Counted from the stretch's first letter, positions 17,485-26,736 are shown. The stretch: DNA of 64,000 bases from Bacteroidales bacterium (GCA_017464285.1 JAFUDT010000003.1:248001-312000), one strand, 5' to 3'. A program made the numbers and translations. The notes: a model not told the origin generated them from the letters alone.

Positions 17485-18414
17485 TCAGGGAGCCGTCCGG
17501 TATTTTCCCTGGCCGGCATCTTCCAGGATGCTCAGGTAGCTGTGGTAGCGCGACTCGCTGATCTGATGGTCGGCGAGCGCTTTTTGCACGGCACAGTCGG
17601 GCTCATGGGTGTGCGTGCAGTTATAGTAGCGGCAATGGGCTGCTGCCCGGAAAATCTCCGGAAAATAATGGCTCACTTCTTCGGGCTGCATGTCGAAGGT
17701 GTGAAAGCCCTTGATACCAGGTGTGTCGATAATATAGGTACCGTCCTGCAAATCGTACATTTCCGAATAGGAGGTCGTATGCCGTCCCTTGTCGTGATAG
17801 TCGGAAATCCGGCCCACTTTGGCGTCGGCCCGGGCGTATAGCCGGTTAAGGAGGGAGGATTTCCCTACGCCTGAATTGCCTGAGAGCAGGCATACTTTTC
17901 CCTGGATAAGGCCGCGGAGAGCATCGATGCCTTCGTCCTTCAGCACGGAAACCCGCCGGCAGGGATAGCCTACAGCCGAATATAGCCTCACCAGCCCGTC
18001 CAGATAGAGGTTTTCTTCTTCGTCGTAGAGGTCGGTTTTGTTGAAGACCAGGCAGGCCGGTATGCGGTAGGCCTCCGTGGTGGCCAGGAAACGGTCGATG
18101 AAGACCAGATTAGTCTCAGGGTGACTGACGGTGACAACAAGCAGGGCCAGGTCGATGTTGGCCGCGATGATGTGCAGCTGTTTGGACAGATTGGCCGGTT
18201 TGCGGACGATGTAGTTGCGCCGGTCGTCAATTTCGCTGATGAGCCAATTGCCCTGGTCTCCGACGACAGTCACGCTGTCTCCGACCACGACCGGGCTGGT
18301 GCTCCGTATCCCCTTGATACGCAAATTGCCCTTAATCTTACACTCCAGCACTCCCGTTCCGGTCCGTACCAGATAGGAGCTGCCGGTGCTCTTAATGACA
18401 ATCCCCTTGGCCAC
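17485..18414 (-). CDS. rsgA: Ribosome small-subunit-dependent GTPase A
   Basis: RsgA is a circularly permuted GTPase that checks maturation of the 30S subunit. Seen in order are an N-terminal OB fold (about 1-70, with VVVGDSVTV), the G4 motif NKTD (about 132), the P-loop GNSGVGKSSLLNRL (about 177-190), the G3 element DTPGIKGF and a C-terminal zinc finger with CRYYNCTHTHEPDC (Cys/His ligands). Its 309 residues are standard. It is the last gene of the leftward pyrH-frr-rsgA run, starting two bases after frr. Confidence 0.95.
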   Translation of the reverse strand: MAKGIVIKSTGSSYLVRTGTGVLECKIKGNLRIKGIRSTSPVVVGDSVTVVGDQGNWLISEIDDRRNYIVRKPANLSKQLHIIAANIDLALLVVTVSHPETNLVFIDRFLATTEAYRIPACLVFNKTDLYDEEENLYLDGLVRLYSAVGYPCRRVSVLKDEGIDALRGLIQGKVCLLSGNSGVGKSSLLNRLYARADAKVGRISDYHDKGRHTTSYSEMYDLQDGTYIIDTPGIKGFHTFDMQPEEVSHYFPEIFRAAAHCRYYNCTHTHEPDCAVQKALADHQISESRYHSYLSILEDAGQGKYRTAP

Positions 18415-18416
18415 GG

Positions 18417-18980
18417 TCAGACGGTCATGATTTCTTTTTCCTTGTCGGCTGCTATTTCATCGATACGCCTGATGTATTTGTCGTGGCTTTTCTGGACTCT
18501 CTCTTCGTAATCCTTGCCGTTGTCTTCCGACATACCTTCCTTGACAAGTTTTTTGACCGAGTCGATGGCGTCGCGACGGGCGTTGCGAACGCTGATCTTG
18601 GCATCTTCGGCCTCCTGACGCACCTGCTTGCCGAGCTGGCGGCGACGCTCTTCGGTGAGCGGCGGAATGGTCAGGTGAATGGTCTCTCCGTTATTGGCCG
18701 GGGTGATGCCCAGATCGGAGGCCATGATGGCTTTCTCGATATCCTTGATCAGGTTTTTTTCCCAGGGCTGGATGGCAATGGTGCGGGCATCGGGGATGGT
18801 GACCGTGGCGACATTGATCAGAGGGCTGGGGGTGCCGTAGTAGTTGACACGGATGTTGTCCAGGATGTTGACACTGGCCTTGCCGGCACGGATGCGGGAA
18901 AGGGATTTGTCCAGGAACTGAATGGTCTGTTCCATACTTTCTTCTGCCATGGAAAGCAGCAGATCAGCTTCTTCGTTCAT
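18417..18980 (-). CDS. frr: Ribosome recycling factor
   Basis: RRF separates the ribosome from mRNA after termination, together with EF-G. The 187-residue product matches the usual length and shows family landmarks: [27 protein letters not shown], the [22 protein letters not shown] core, and the C-terminal helix with [11 protein letters not shown]. An upstream in-frame start would add 11 unlikely residues, so the ATG at 18980 is used. It follows pyrH by 29 bases, the classical pyrH-frr arrangement. Confidence 0.96.
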   Translation of the reverse strand: MNEEADLLLSMAEESMEQTIQFLDKSLSRIRAGKASVNILDNIRVNYYGTPSPLINVATVTIPDARTIAIQPWEKNLIKDIEKAIMASDLGITPANNGETIHLTIPPLTEERRRQLGKQVRQEAEDAKISVRNARRDAIDSVKKLVKEGMSEDNGKDYEERVQKSHDKYIRRIDEIAADKEKEIMTV

Positions 18981-19009
18981 AATGTTGGTATTTTGCTTGT
19001 TGTCTGTTG

Positions 19010-19716
19010 TCAATTGTGAACCAGTGTGCCGATACCTCCTTCAGTGAGCACTTTTCGGAGGTTGCCCTTGACATCCATATTGAAGACGATGATGGGCAGG
19101 TTGTTCTCCTTGCACATGGTCGTGGCCGTCAGATCCATCACCTTCAGGCCCCGGCGGTAGATTTCGTCATAGCTTATCTCATCGAAGCGGACAGCCTTGG
19201 GATCTTTTTCCGGATCGGCCGTATAGATGCCGTCTACCCTGGTTCCTTTGAGCATTACGTCGGCTTCGATTTCAATGCCGCGCAGCGAGGAGCCGGTGTC
19301 GGTGGTGAAGTAGGGGCACCCGTTCCGCAGGAGAAGATACAGATTTCACCCTTTTCGAGGCATTCCAGGGCACGGGTCTTGCTGTAGAATTCGCCGATGG
19401 GCTCCATGCGGACTGCCGTCAGCACCCGGGCTTTGGCACCGATGCTTTCCAGCGCACTGCAAAGAGCCAGGCTGTTGATGACGGTGGCCAGCATGCCCAT
19501 CTGGTCGCCTTTGACACGCTCAAATCCTTTGGAGGCGCCACTCAGACCACGGAAGATATTCCCCCCGCCGATGACAATGCCAATCTGTACGCCGGCCTGG
19601 GCCATTTCCTTGATTTGCACGGCATAGTCGTTGAGACGTTCAGGATCGATGCCATACTGCATTTTCCCCATCAGAGACTCTCCGCTCAGTTTGAGCAATA
19701 TCCTTTTGTATTTCAT
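19010..19716 (-). pseudogene. pyrH: UMP kinase gene pyrH, interrupted by a single-base frameshift
   Basis: UMP kinase phosphorylates UMP to UDP in the only de novo route to UTP and CTP and is normally essential. The first frame (19716 down to 19255) carries LKLSGESLMG, GGGNIFRG and the D-Q-M-G-M-L-A-T region, then becomes nonsense after IFSCGTGAP. The second frame continues correctly with YFTTDTGSSLRGIEIEADV and then MLKGTRVDGIYTADPEKDP to the end. The break is in a run of four C residues (minus strand; GGGG at 19313-19316), where five would restore one continuous protein of about 235 residues. A homopolymer sequencing or assembly error is the simplest explanation. The early stop overlaps an in-frame ATG (TAATG at 19253-19257), but a split protein would lack the needed middle segment. 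Confidence 0.9.
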
Positions 19717-19759
19717 GTTGGGCTTTTTTAGGTGGCTGACAAAAAATGTTACTTTACAG

Positions 19760-19791
19760 CAAAGGTAGTATAAGATATGCGTAATGCCAAA
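19760..19791 (-). promoter_or_regulatory. Bacteroidota promoter for pyrH-frr-rsgA
   Basis: On the minus strand TTTG (19788-19791) is followed after 20 bases by TACCTTTG (19760-19767), matching both consensus elements. The leader to the pyrH ATG is about 40 bases. Confidence 0.78.
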
Positions 19792-19837
19792 AAAAATGCC
19801 TGGGCCCAGTTCTCCTGCTGCCCTGACGGGAGGGCGG

Positions 19838-20605
19838 TCACAGGACGAAGGCCACTTCCTTGAATGCGTACTCTTGCACCTGGGAGCGGTCCCTGCGCTG
19901 CAGGTGCAGGCGGCCGTCGCGGCCTATGCCGACGATTCTCCCTTCGAACAGGCCCTGCGCATCGCGGTAAGGATGCCAACCCTCGCGCCGGTAGAGCCGC
20001 TGCCGGTATTCGTCCTGCAGCGCTGATGTGGCTGAGCCTGTCAGTCGGTCGTACTGCTCGAGAAAACACCTGTGCAGGTTACGCGTCAGGCTCGGAAGGT
20101 CGTAGTGCCGGCCTGTCAGCTGGCAGAGTGAAACGGGGTTGGGCGCATCGCTGCGGAAAACCCTCTGGTTGACGTTCAGTCCCAGTCCGCAGACAGCCTC
20201 CAGCAGCCGGTCTCCACCGAGTGTGTTCTCGATCAGTATGCCGCCCAGCTTGCGGTCTCCGACATAGATGTCATTGGGCCATTTGATGCACAGTCCGGGC
20301 AGATGCTCCGACTCCAGGCAACGGCAGACGGCAAGGGAAAAGGCTTCGGAGAGCAGAAACGACTCCCGGGCGGGCAGGCAGTCCGGGCAGAGCAGCAGAC
20401 TCAGGGCGATGTTCAGTCCCGGTTCGGCTTCCCAGCGGTTGCCCTGCTGTCCGCGTCCGGCCCTCTGGCGGTAGCAGACGAGCATATCTCCGTCTTCCCA
20501 GCGAAGGTCGGACGGATCAGGCTCACCACGGTGCTGCCGTCCAAGCCGCGAGAGCAGCTCGCTGTTGGTAGAGTCTGTTTCTTCGATATGGATGATGCGG
20601 TTCAT
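19838..20605 (-). CDS. birA: Biotin--[acetyl-CoA-carboxylase] ligase (monofunctional)
   Basis: This enzyme adenylates biotin and transfers it to a lysine of biotin carboxyl carrier proteins. The N-terminal EETDSTNSELL substrate-binding strand, the biotin/ATP loop AGRGQQGNRWEAEPGLN (about residues 50-66) and KWPNDIYV(G)DRKLGGIL(I)E are visible. It has no DNA-binding winged-helix domain, so it should not be a biotin repressor. The ATG at 20605 was chosen because it gives the usual N-terminus; a longer open frame upstream runs through yraN. It begins 14 bases after yraN. Confidence 0.93.
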   Translation of the reverse strand: MNRIIHIEETDSTNSELLSRLGRQHRGEPDPSDLRWEDGDMLVCYRQRAGRGQQGNRWEAEPGLNIALSLLLCPDCLPARESFLLSEAFSLAVCRCLESEHLPGLCIKWPNDIYVGDRKLGGILIENTLGGDRLLEAVCGLGLNVNQRVFRSDAPNPVSLCQLTGRHYDLPSLTRNLHRCFLEQYDRLTGSATSALQDEYRQRLYRREGWHPYRDAQGLFEGRIVGIGRDGRLHLQRRDRSQVQEYAFKEVAFVL

Positions 20606-20619
20606 GGATGCTTCCTTAT

Positions 20620-20985
20620 TTATGTCAGGGGTGGAGGATAGGCATCTTCGATGTGCTCTGTACGGAAACCCTCTCCCTGTCGCAGTACGGAAATGATGTC
20701 GAAGCGTACGGGCAGGTCTGTTCCCGTCTGCCGTACGTAGTGGTGGGCTGCCTGTACGATGCGTCTGATTTTCTGTGGAGTGACCGCCTGCCAAGGCTCC
20801 AGATAGTCTTCGCTGCTGCGTGTCTTGACCTCGGCTATGACCAGCCAGTTCCGGTTGCGGGCCACGATGTCGAGTTCTTTGTGGCCGGAATGCCAGTTGC
20901 GGGCTAAAATCTCATAGCCCTTGCTTTGCAGCAGATCGACGGCCAGGTCTTCACCGGTTTTTCCGAGCAGGTTGTGTTCAGCCAT
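20620..20985 (-). CDS. YraN family (UPF0102) endonuclease-fold protein
   Basis: This 121-residue protein of the UPF0102 family has a restriction-endonuclease-like fold. It shows the family pattern GEDLAVDLLQSKGYEILARNW, followed by the putative active-site residues of KELDIVARN and IAEVKTRSS (the E-x-D and E-V-K type motif). Its cellular role is not firmly established. The ATG overlaps the tadA stop by one base (TGATG), indicating translational coupling in the psd-to-birA operon. Confidence 0.9.
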   Translation of the reverse strand: MAEHNLLGKTGEDLAVDLLQSKGYEILARNWHSGHKELDIVARNRNWLVIAEVKTRSSEDYLEPWQAVTPQKIRRIVQAAHHYVRQTGTDLPVRFDIISVLRQGEGFRTEHIEDAYPPPLT

Positions 20986-21416
20986 CAGCGTCTATTCTGG
21001 AAAAAACGGCTCATCAGGTCGCTGCACTCCTTGGCAAGCACGCCGGCGGTGACTTCGGTTTTAGGATGCAGGGCCCCGGGAGCGAGACGGGTATAGCCCC
21101 TTTTTTCGTCCTCTGCGCCATATACCAGCCGGCTGAGCTGTGACCAGCCAAGGGCGCCGGCACACATGACGCAGGGTTCGACAGTGACATAGAGGGTACA
21201 GTCTTTCAGATATTTCCCTCCCAGACTGTTGCTGGCCGAAGTAATGGCCTGCATTTCGGCATGGGCAGTGGCATCGTGGAGCAACTCGGTCAGATTGTGG
21301 GCCCTGGCGATGATGCGCCCGCGGCAGACCACCACGGCCCCTACCGGCACTTCGCCGGCCTCAAAGGCATCAAGGGCCTCCTGTAGGGCGGCTCTCATGT
21401 ATTTTTCGTCGTCCAT
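20985..21416 (-). CDS. tadA: tRNA-specific adenosine(34) deaminase TadA
   Basis: TadA converts A34 to inosine in the tRNA-Arg(ACG) wobble position. The zinc deaminase motifs are present: HAEMQAI (zinc ligand His and catalytic Glu, about residue 52) and PCVMCAGAL (two Cys ligands, about 82-90). The 143-residue length is typical. Other cytidine/deoxycytidylate deaminases share these motifs, but the length and C-terminal FFQNRR end fit TadA. It lies one base from the small RHH gene upstream and overlaps yraN downstream. Confidence 0.92.
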   Translation of the reverse strand: MDDEKYMRAALQEALDAFEAGEVPVGAVVVCRGRIIARAHNLTELLHDATAHAEMQAITSASNSLGGKYLKDCTLYVTVEPCVMCAGALGWSQLSRLVYGAEDEKRGYTRLAPGALHPKTEVTAGVLAKECSDLMSRFFQNRR

Positions 21417-21417
21417 G

Positions 21418-21630
21418 TCAGAAGAGGGTCGGATAGTCTTCTATGAATTTCTGTGAAACCTTTCCCAGAATGGTTTTGCGCAGAAACATCGATCGGTTGG
21501 CAATCTTGTAGCGCTTGCAATAAACCGTCAGGGCGTCAAATTCCGTCTCGTTCAGATTGAAGACGATGCGTTTGTTCCTTAGCGGAGACTTGGGCCTGAC
21601 AGGCAGTGGCTTCTTTTTCCTTTTTTTCAT
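21418..21630 (-). CDS. Small basic ribbon-helix-helix-like protein
   Basis: The 70-residue protein has a lysine-rich N-terminal tail followed by RIVFNLNETEFDALTVYCKR and a second helix (NRSMFLRKTILGKV). That pattern, one strand plus two helices, resembles MobC/Arc-type ribbon-helix-helix DNA-binding proteins. No relaxase or plasmid gene is nearby. It lies between pssA (3-base gap) and tadA (1-base gap) and is certainly in the same transcript. It could regulate the operon or bind elsewhere; neither is shown by the sequence. Confidence 0.72.
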   Translation of the reverse strand: MKKRKKKPLPVRPKSPLRNKRIVFNLNETEFDALTVYCKRYKIANRSMFLRKTILGKVSQKFIEDYPTLF

Positions 21631-21633
21631 GAC

Positions 21634-22344
21634 TTAGGACAGGCTGTGTCTGGACCGATAGCGCCAGGCGATGGTGCAAAGTATGATATACCAGAGGATG
21701 CAGATGGCCAGTCCCCGCAGTCCAAGCAGCCCGAGAATCGGCAGGATACCGGCCAGGAAAAGGTAGCGCAATTCGTTGCCCTTCCAATGGAAATGCTTGA
21801 ACTTGAGTGAGAACATGGGCAGTGCACAGTTGAGCAGCCAGGAAAACACCAGCACGCCGGCCAGTATCCACAGCGGATCGACCCGGTTGTCCTGCTGAAA
21901 ACCGAGGATGCCGAAAGCCCAGAATATTGCGTTGGCCGGAGTGGGCAGGCCGATGAAGTCGGAGGTCTGGCGAGGATCCAGGTTGAAGCGGGCCAGGCGC
22001 AGGGCCGAAGCTGCCACCATGATAAAGACGGCAAAGGACAGCCATGTCCAGTGCTCGGCTCCCAGCACCGATTCTTGCAGATGAAGCTGAAGAAAACTGT
22101 ACACCATGGCCGAAGGTGCCATGCCGAAGCTGATCAGGTCACTCAGCGAATCCAGTTCCTTGCCGATTTCGGAACCGGCATGTAACAGTCGGGCGGCAAA
22201 GCCGTCGAAAAAATCAAAGACGGCCGCCAGGACAATAAAGCCTGCGGCCAGAGGGTAGCGTCCCTGAAAGGCGAAAACCGTGGCGACAGAGCCGCAGAAG
22301 GCATTCATCAGGGTCAGGGCGTCTGGAATATATTTGCGTATCAT
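21634..22344 (-). CDS. pssA: CDP-diacylglycerol--serine O-phosphatidyltransferase
   Basis: This integral membrane enzyme makes phosphatidylserine from CDP-diacylglycerol and serine, the first committed step to phosphatidylethanolamine. It has about seven hydrophobic segments and the CDP-alcohol phosphatidyltransferase signature D-G-x2-A-R-x8-G-x3-D-x3-D (seen as DGFAARLLHAGSEIGKELDSLSD, residues about 47-69). Its ATG overlaps the psd stop by three to four bases, so the two steps of PE synthesis are coupled. Confidence 0.95.
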   Translation of the reverse strand: MIRKYIPDALTLMNAFCGSVATVFAFQGRYPLAAGFIVLAAVFDFFDGFAARLLHAGSEIGKELDSLSDLISFGMAPSAMVYSFLQLHLQESVLGAEHWTWLSFAVFIMVAASALRLARFNLDPRQTSDFIGLPTPANAIFWAFGILGFQQDNRVDPLWILAGVLVFSWLLNCALPMFSLKFKHFHWKGNELRYLFLAGILPILGLLGLRGLAICILWYIILCTIAWRYRSRHSLS

Positions 22345-23033
22345 TTTGCCACAGATTTGAAACGGGCTATCCTGGTCTGGTTGCCTTTGACACGGTCCCC
22401 CGGTCTGACCATGACCTCCACCGAGTCGGGAGGGAAGAACAAATCCACCCGGGAACCGAATTTGATGAAGCCCAGCTGGCTGTTCAGGCTACTCTCATCA
22501 CCCTCGTGAGCATAGGTGACGATACGGCGGGCCACAGCTCCGGCAATTTGTCGGAGCAATACCGTCTGCCCCCCGTGACGGGCTTCTATCAGGATACTCG
22601 AAGACTCGTTCTCCTGGCTCGACTTGGGCAGCCAAGCAGCCTGGAAACGGCCCTTGCGATGGCTGACGTGGCGTACTGTGCCGTTCAGGGGATACCAGTT
22701 GGCGTGGACGGCTGTGACGGGCATGAATATGGAAATCTGCAGGCACGGTGCCTTCAGCAGGCGATCTTCAAAGGCGGGTTCCACCACGACCACGCGTCCG
22801 TCGGCAGGGGAGAGGATGTCTTCGTCGCCCATGTCTTTTATAATGTTGACCGGATTGCGGAAAAAGAGGATGAAAAATGACAGTATCACCACGGAAATAC
22901 CCAGAGCGGACCAGGCTATCCAGCCGGCCCCCAACCTGAACAGGAGGATGTTGAGGCATGTCAGCACCAAGGCCGACAGCACGATAAGCGGTAATCCTTC
23001 CCGATGTATGAGACGGTGTTTGGAGGTCTTCAT
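22341..23033 (-). CDS. psd: Phosphatidylserine decarboxylase (proenzyme)
   Basis: This pyruvoyl-dependent membrane enzyme converts phosphatidylserine to phosphatidylethanolamine. Two hydrophobic segments (about 14-55) precede the conserved ILSPADGRVVVVE region and the C-terminal FGSRVDLFFP. Self-cleavage is expected between G193 and S194, which yields the pyruvoyl group. The 230-residue size fits the short Psd class that lacks the long N-terminal domain. The ATG at 23033 was chosen; a longer frame would begin upstream of the -7 box. It is the first gene of the leftward operon. Confidence 0.94.
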   Translation of the reverse strand: MKTSKHRLIHREGLPLIVLSALVLTCLNILLFRLGAGWIAWSALGISVVILSFFILFFRNPVNIIKDMGDEDILSPADGRVVVVEPAFEDRLLKAPCLQISIFMPVTAVHANWYPLNGTVRHVSHRKGRFQAAWLPKSSQENESSSILIEARHGGQTVLLRQIAGAVARRIVTYAHEGDESSLNSQLGFIKFGSRVDLFFPPDSVEVMVRPGDRVKGNQTRIARFKSVAK

Positions 23034-23055
23034 GAGAGATGGGCGATAGCGACAG

Positions 23056-23063
23056 CAAAAATA
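23056..23063 (-). promoter_or_regulatory. -7 element upstream of psd operon
   Basis: TATTTTTG on the minus strand matches TAnnTTTG about 23 bases before the psd ATG. No clear -33 element was found. Confidence 0.5.
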
Positions 23064-23148
23064 AAAATAATCTGACATTCTGCCAATGAGAGCCCATTTT
23101 TTTTATTACCTTTAAGGCCTGGATAACTCCAATAATAATCGTCTCAAT

Positions 23149-26100
23149 ATGAGTTCTTTTGTACATCTCCACGTTCATACCCAGTACTCCGTGCTTGACG
23201 GACAGGCTTCCGTACAGGCGCTGGTTGACAAAGCCATCGCCGACGGCATGCCCGCCATCGCCATCACAGACCACGGCAACATGTTTGGTGTCAAGGAATT
23301 CACCAACTATATCAAGAAGGCCGTCAAGAAGCATCAGGAAAAGGGCGAGGACGTAGCGCTCAAGCCCATTATCGGCTGCGAGGTCTATGTGGCCCGGCAC
23401 GGCAAGGGAAACAAGCGCCGCGAGGTCAAGGACGATGCCCGCGGCTGGCACCTGATACTGCTGGCCAAGAACTATCAGGGCTACAAGAACCTCATCAAAA
23501 TCGTTTCCCGGGCTTGGACCGACGGTTTGTACTATACCCCGCGTACCGACCATGCCGACCTGGAGAAATACCACGAGGGCCTGATCTGCTGCTCGGCCTG
23601 TCTTGGCGGCGAGATTCCGCAATACATTCTTAAAGGCGACCTGGAAAAGGCTGAAGCCGCTGTCCTATGGTTCAAAAAACTTTTCGGAGAGGATTACTAT
23701 CTGGAACTGCAGCGTCACAAGCCCACTGTCCCCGAGGCGGCACAGGATACCTATCCCAAGCAGCTTGAGGTCAATGCCCGGCTCATGGAACTGGCCCGTA
23801 AGCACGACATCCGGCTTGTCTGCACCAACGATGTGCACTTTGTCAACGAAGAGGACGCCGAGGCCCACCACCGGCTGCTCTGCGTCAATACGGGCAATGA
23901 TGTGAACGACTACACCAAGATGGCCTACACCAAGCAGGAATGGTTCAAGACCACGGCAGAGATGTCGGCCCTGTTTGCCGATGTGCCCGAGGCTCTGGCC
24001 AGTACCCTGGAAATTGCCGACAAGGTGGAGACCTATTCCATAGACCACAAGCCTATCATGCCCGATTTCGAGATACCTCCCGAATTCGAGGATCAGGATG
24101 CCTATCTGCGCCACCTTACCTACGAGGGCGCCAAGCGGCTCTATCCCCAGCTGACCGACGAGCTGACCGAACGTATCGACTTTGAGTTGGAAACCATCAA
24201 GAATATGGGCTTCCCTGGCTATTTTCTCATAGTCCAGGACTTTATCGCCGGTGCCCGGTCCCTGGGAGTCTCCGTCGGACCCGGCCGAGGCTCGGCCGCC
24301 GGTTCGGTGGTGGCCTACTGTCTGGGTATCACTAAGGTGGATCCTATCAAGTACGATCTGCTGTTTGAGCGCTTCCTGAACCCCGACCGCATATCCCTGC
24401 CCGATATCGACACCGACTTTGACGATGACGGGCGAGGCGAGGTCCTGCGCTGGGTGGAAAACAAATACGGCAAGGAAAAGGTCTCGCACATCATCACCTA
24501 CGGCACGATGGCCACCAAATCGGCCATCAAGGATGTGGCGCGTGTGGAAAAGCTGCCCCTGTCCGAGGCCGACCGCCTGGCCAAGCTGATTCCCGACCGC
24601 CTCAGTGTGACGGAAGACGGCAAGGAAAAGTCGCTCAAGATCAATTTCCAGAATTGTCTGAAATATGTTCCCCAGCTCAAGGCCGAGCTCGAGTCGGGTG
24701 CCCCGCTGGTGCAGGAGACCCTGAAATACGCCATCCAGCTGGAAGGCAATGTGCGCAACATCGGCGTCCATGCCTGCGGCGTGATTATCGGTCGGGACGA
24801 TATTTCCGACTGGGTCCCCGTCTGTACGGCCGACGACAAGGAAACGGGCGAGAAACTGCTGGTGACCCAGTACGAAGGTTCTGTCATCGAGGATACCGGC
24901 ATGATCAAGATGGACTTCCTCGGCCTGAAAACCCTGTCCATCCTCAAGGAAGCCCAGCGCAACATCAAGCGGCGCCACGGGGTGGAGGTGGACCTGGACA
25001 ATATCCCTCTGGACGATCCCCTGACCTACGAACTCTACTGTGCCGGCAAGACCATCGGCACCTTCCAGTTCGAATCGCCCGGCATGCAGAAATACCTGCG
25101 GGAGCTTCAGCCCTCGCAGTTCGGCGATTTGATTGCAATGAACGCCCTCTATAGGCCGGGCCCGATGGACTATATCCCGGATTTCATCGACCGTAAGCAT
25201 GGCCGTAAGCCGATTGAGTACGATATCCCCTGCATGGAGAAATACCTTAAGGAGACCTACGGTATTACCGTCTATCAGGAGCAGGTGATGTTGCTTTCGC
25301 GTCAGCTGGCAGGCTTCACCCGTGGTCAGAGCGACACGCTTCGTAAGGCCATGGGTAAGAAGCAGATCGAGAAGATGAAGGAGCTCGAAGGCTTGTTCTA
25401 CGAAGGCGGCGAGGCCAACGGGCACTCCCGTGAGATCCTGCAGAAGATCTGGAACGACTGGAAAAAGTTTGCCGAATACGCTTTCAACAAGTCCCATGCC
25501 ACCTGCTACTCGGTGGTGGCCTTCCAGACGGCCTACCTTAAGGCTCATTATCCTTCGGAATACATGGCGGCCGTCATGACCCGCAACATCAACAATATTT
25601 CGGAAGTCACCAAGCTGATGGCCGAGTGCAAGTCAATGGGCATCAAGGTGCTTGGGCCCGACGTCAATGAATCAGGCCTCCACTTCACAGTCAACAGTCA
25701 GGGCAACATCCGCTTCGGGCTGGGGGCCATCAAGGGCATGGGAGAGTCGGCGGCCAAGGCCATCATCGAGGAACGTGAGAACAGCGGCCCCTACGAATCG
25801 GTCTTCGACCTGGTCGAACGGGTCAGCCCCGCCCAGTGCGGCCGCAAGAATCTGGAAATCCTCTCCATGGCCGGAGCCTTTGACGGCTTTGAGGGCATGA
25901 CCCGCGAACAGTACCGCATGCTGACCGACAGGGGAGAGCCTTTCCTTGATGTGCTGGTGCGATACGGCCAGAAATTTCAGGAAGACAGGCAGAACATGTT
26001 TGGAAGCATCTTCGGTGACGATATGTCAGTCACCGTCACCCGGCCCACGCCGCCGCCATCGCCCTTGGATTTCTCCGTCATCGAACGCCTGAATCTCGAA

Positions 26101-26736
26101 AAAGACTGCATCGGCATGTTCCTGTCGGCACATCCTCTGGATCAGTACTATGTCTATATGAAGTACATCTGCACGCTGACCACCGACCGCATCGCCCCGA
26201 TGATCAACGACATGAGCTTTCAGACCGGCCGGGAATACATACTGGCGGGCATGGTGACCGAAGTCCGCACACGCATGACCAAGAAAGGCGACGAAATGGC
26301 CGACGTGACCATAGAGGACTACCAGGGCTCCTATACGCATACCTTCTTCCCCAAGACCTACGTGAAGTTCCGGAACTTCCTCTACAAGGGCGCTTTCCTG
26401 TCCATACGCGCACGTTTCGTACAGCGCATGTACTCCGACAGGATAGAACTGGATATAGCCCAGATTTCACTTTTGTCGGAAGTGATAGAAACTGGTTTTG
26501 AGAAACTGCAGGTCGCCTTGCCGCTGAGTCAGATCGACGAGTCCTTTGTCAGCGACTTTATGGCACATATCGATGAAAATCAGGGCAACACCATGCTCCA
26601 TCTGGCCGTCTATGACGACACGGTGCAGCCGCGGCTCAGCACACGCATGCACTCTGTGCGACGCAAAGTGCGCCTGACCAAGGACCTGATGGACAATCTG
26701 GAAGCCATGAGCGGTCTGATGATCCGGGTCAGCTGA
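23149..26736 (+). CDS. dnaE: DNA polymerase III alpha subunit
   Basis: This is the replicative polymerase, 1195 residues. An N-terminal PHP domain (HVHTQYSVLDGQ at about 6-17, DHGNMFG at about 40) is followed by the PolC/DnaE palm with GPGRGSAAGS and the catalytic aspartates D419 and D421 in LPDIDTDFDDDGR. The fingers, a helix-hairpin-helix region near 830-910 and an OB-fold tRNA_anti domain near 1020-1100 complete the usual DnaE layout. The gene is divergent from psd across 115 bases containing a near-consensus -7 box (TACCTTTA, 23107-23114). Confidence 0.97.
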   Translation: MSSFVHLHVHTQYSVLDGQASVQALVDKAIADGMPAIAITDHGNMFGVKEFTNYIKKAVKKHQEKGEDVALKPIIGCEVYVARHGKGNKRREVKDDARGWHLILLAKNYQGYKNLIKIVSRAWTDGLYYTPRTDHADLEKYHEGLICCSACLGGEIPQYILKGDLEKAEAAVLWFKKLFGEDYYLELQRHKPTVPEAAQDTYPKQLEVNARLMELARKHDIRLVCTNDVHFVNEEDAEAHHRLLCVNTGNDVNDYTKMAYTKQEWFKTTAEMSALFADVPEALASTLEIADKVETYSIDHKPIMPDFEIPPEFEDQDAYLRHLTYEGAKRLYPQLTDELTERIDFELETIKNMGFPGYFLIVQDFIAGARSLGVSVGPGRGSAAGSVVAYCLGITKVDPIKYDLLFERFLNPDRISLPDIDTDFDDDGRGEVLRWVENKYGKEKVSHIITYGTMATKSAIKDVARVEKLPLSEADRLAKLIPDRLSVTEDGKEKSLKINFQNCLKYVPQLKAELESGAPLVQETLKYAIQLEGNVRNIGVHACGVIIGRDDISDWVPVCTADDKETGEKLLVTQYEGSVIEDTGMIKMDFLGLKTLSILKEAQRNIKRRHGVEVDLDNIPLDDPLTYELYCAGKTIGTFQFESPGMQKYLRELQPSQFGDLIAMNALYRPGPMDYIPDFIDRKHGRKPIEYDIPCMEKYLKETYGITVYQEQVMLLSRQLAGFTRGQSDTLRKAMGKKQIEKMKELEGLFYEGGEANGHSREILQKIWNDWKKFAEYAFNKSHATCYSVVAFQTAYLKAHYPSEYMAAVMTRNINNISEVTKLMAECKSMGIKVLGPDVNESGLHFTVNSQGNIRFGLGAIKGMGESAAKAIIEERENSGPYESVFDLVERVSPAQCGRKNLEILSMAGAFDGFEGMTREQYRMLTDRGEPFLDVLVRYGQKFQEDRQNMFGSIFGDDMSVTVTRPTPPPSPLDFSVIERLNLEKDCIGMFLSAHPLDQYYVYMKYICTLTTDRIAPMINDMSFQTGREYILAGMVTEVRTRMTKKGDEMADVTIEDYQGSYTHTFFPKTYVKFRNFLYKGAFLSIRARFVQRMYSDRIELDIAQISLLSEVIETGFEKLQVALPLSQIDESFVSDFMAHIDENQGNTMLHLAVYDDTVQPRLSTRMHSVRRKVRLTKDLMDNLEAMSGLMIRVS

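Noticed and set aside
19253..19320. Programmed -1 frameshift as an explanation for split pyrH
   Set aside because: There is no slippery heptamer of the X-XXY-YYZ form or pseudoknot, and no known case for pyrH. A lost base in a C run is simpler.
21418..21630. MobC plasmid mobilisation gene
   Set aside because: The fold pattern is similar but there is no relaxase, oriT or other mobile gene nearby; it is within a housekeeping operon.
23665..25548. 627-codon minus-strand frame inside dnaE
   Set aside because: Antisense of conserved polymerase sequence with no recognisable domain. It reflects codon bias in a GC-rich gene.
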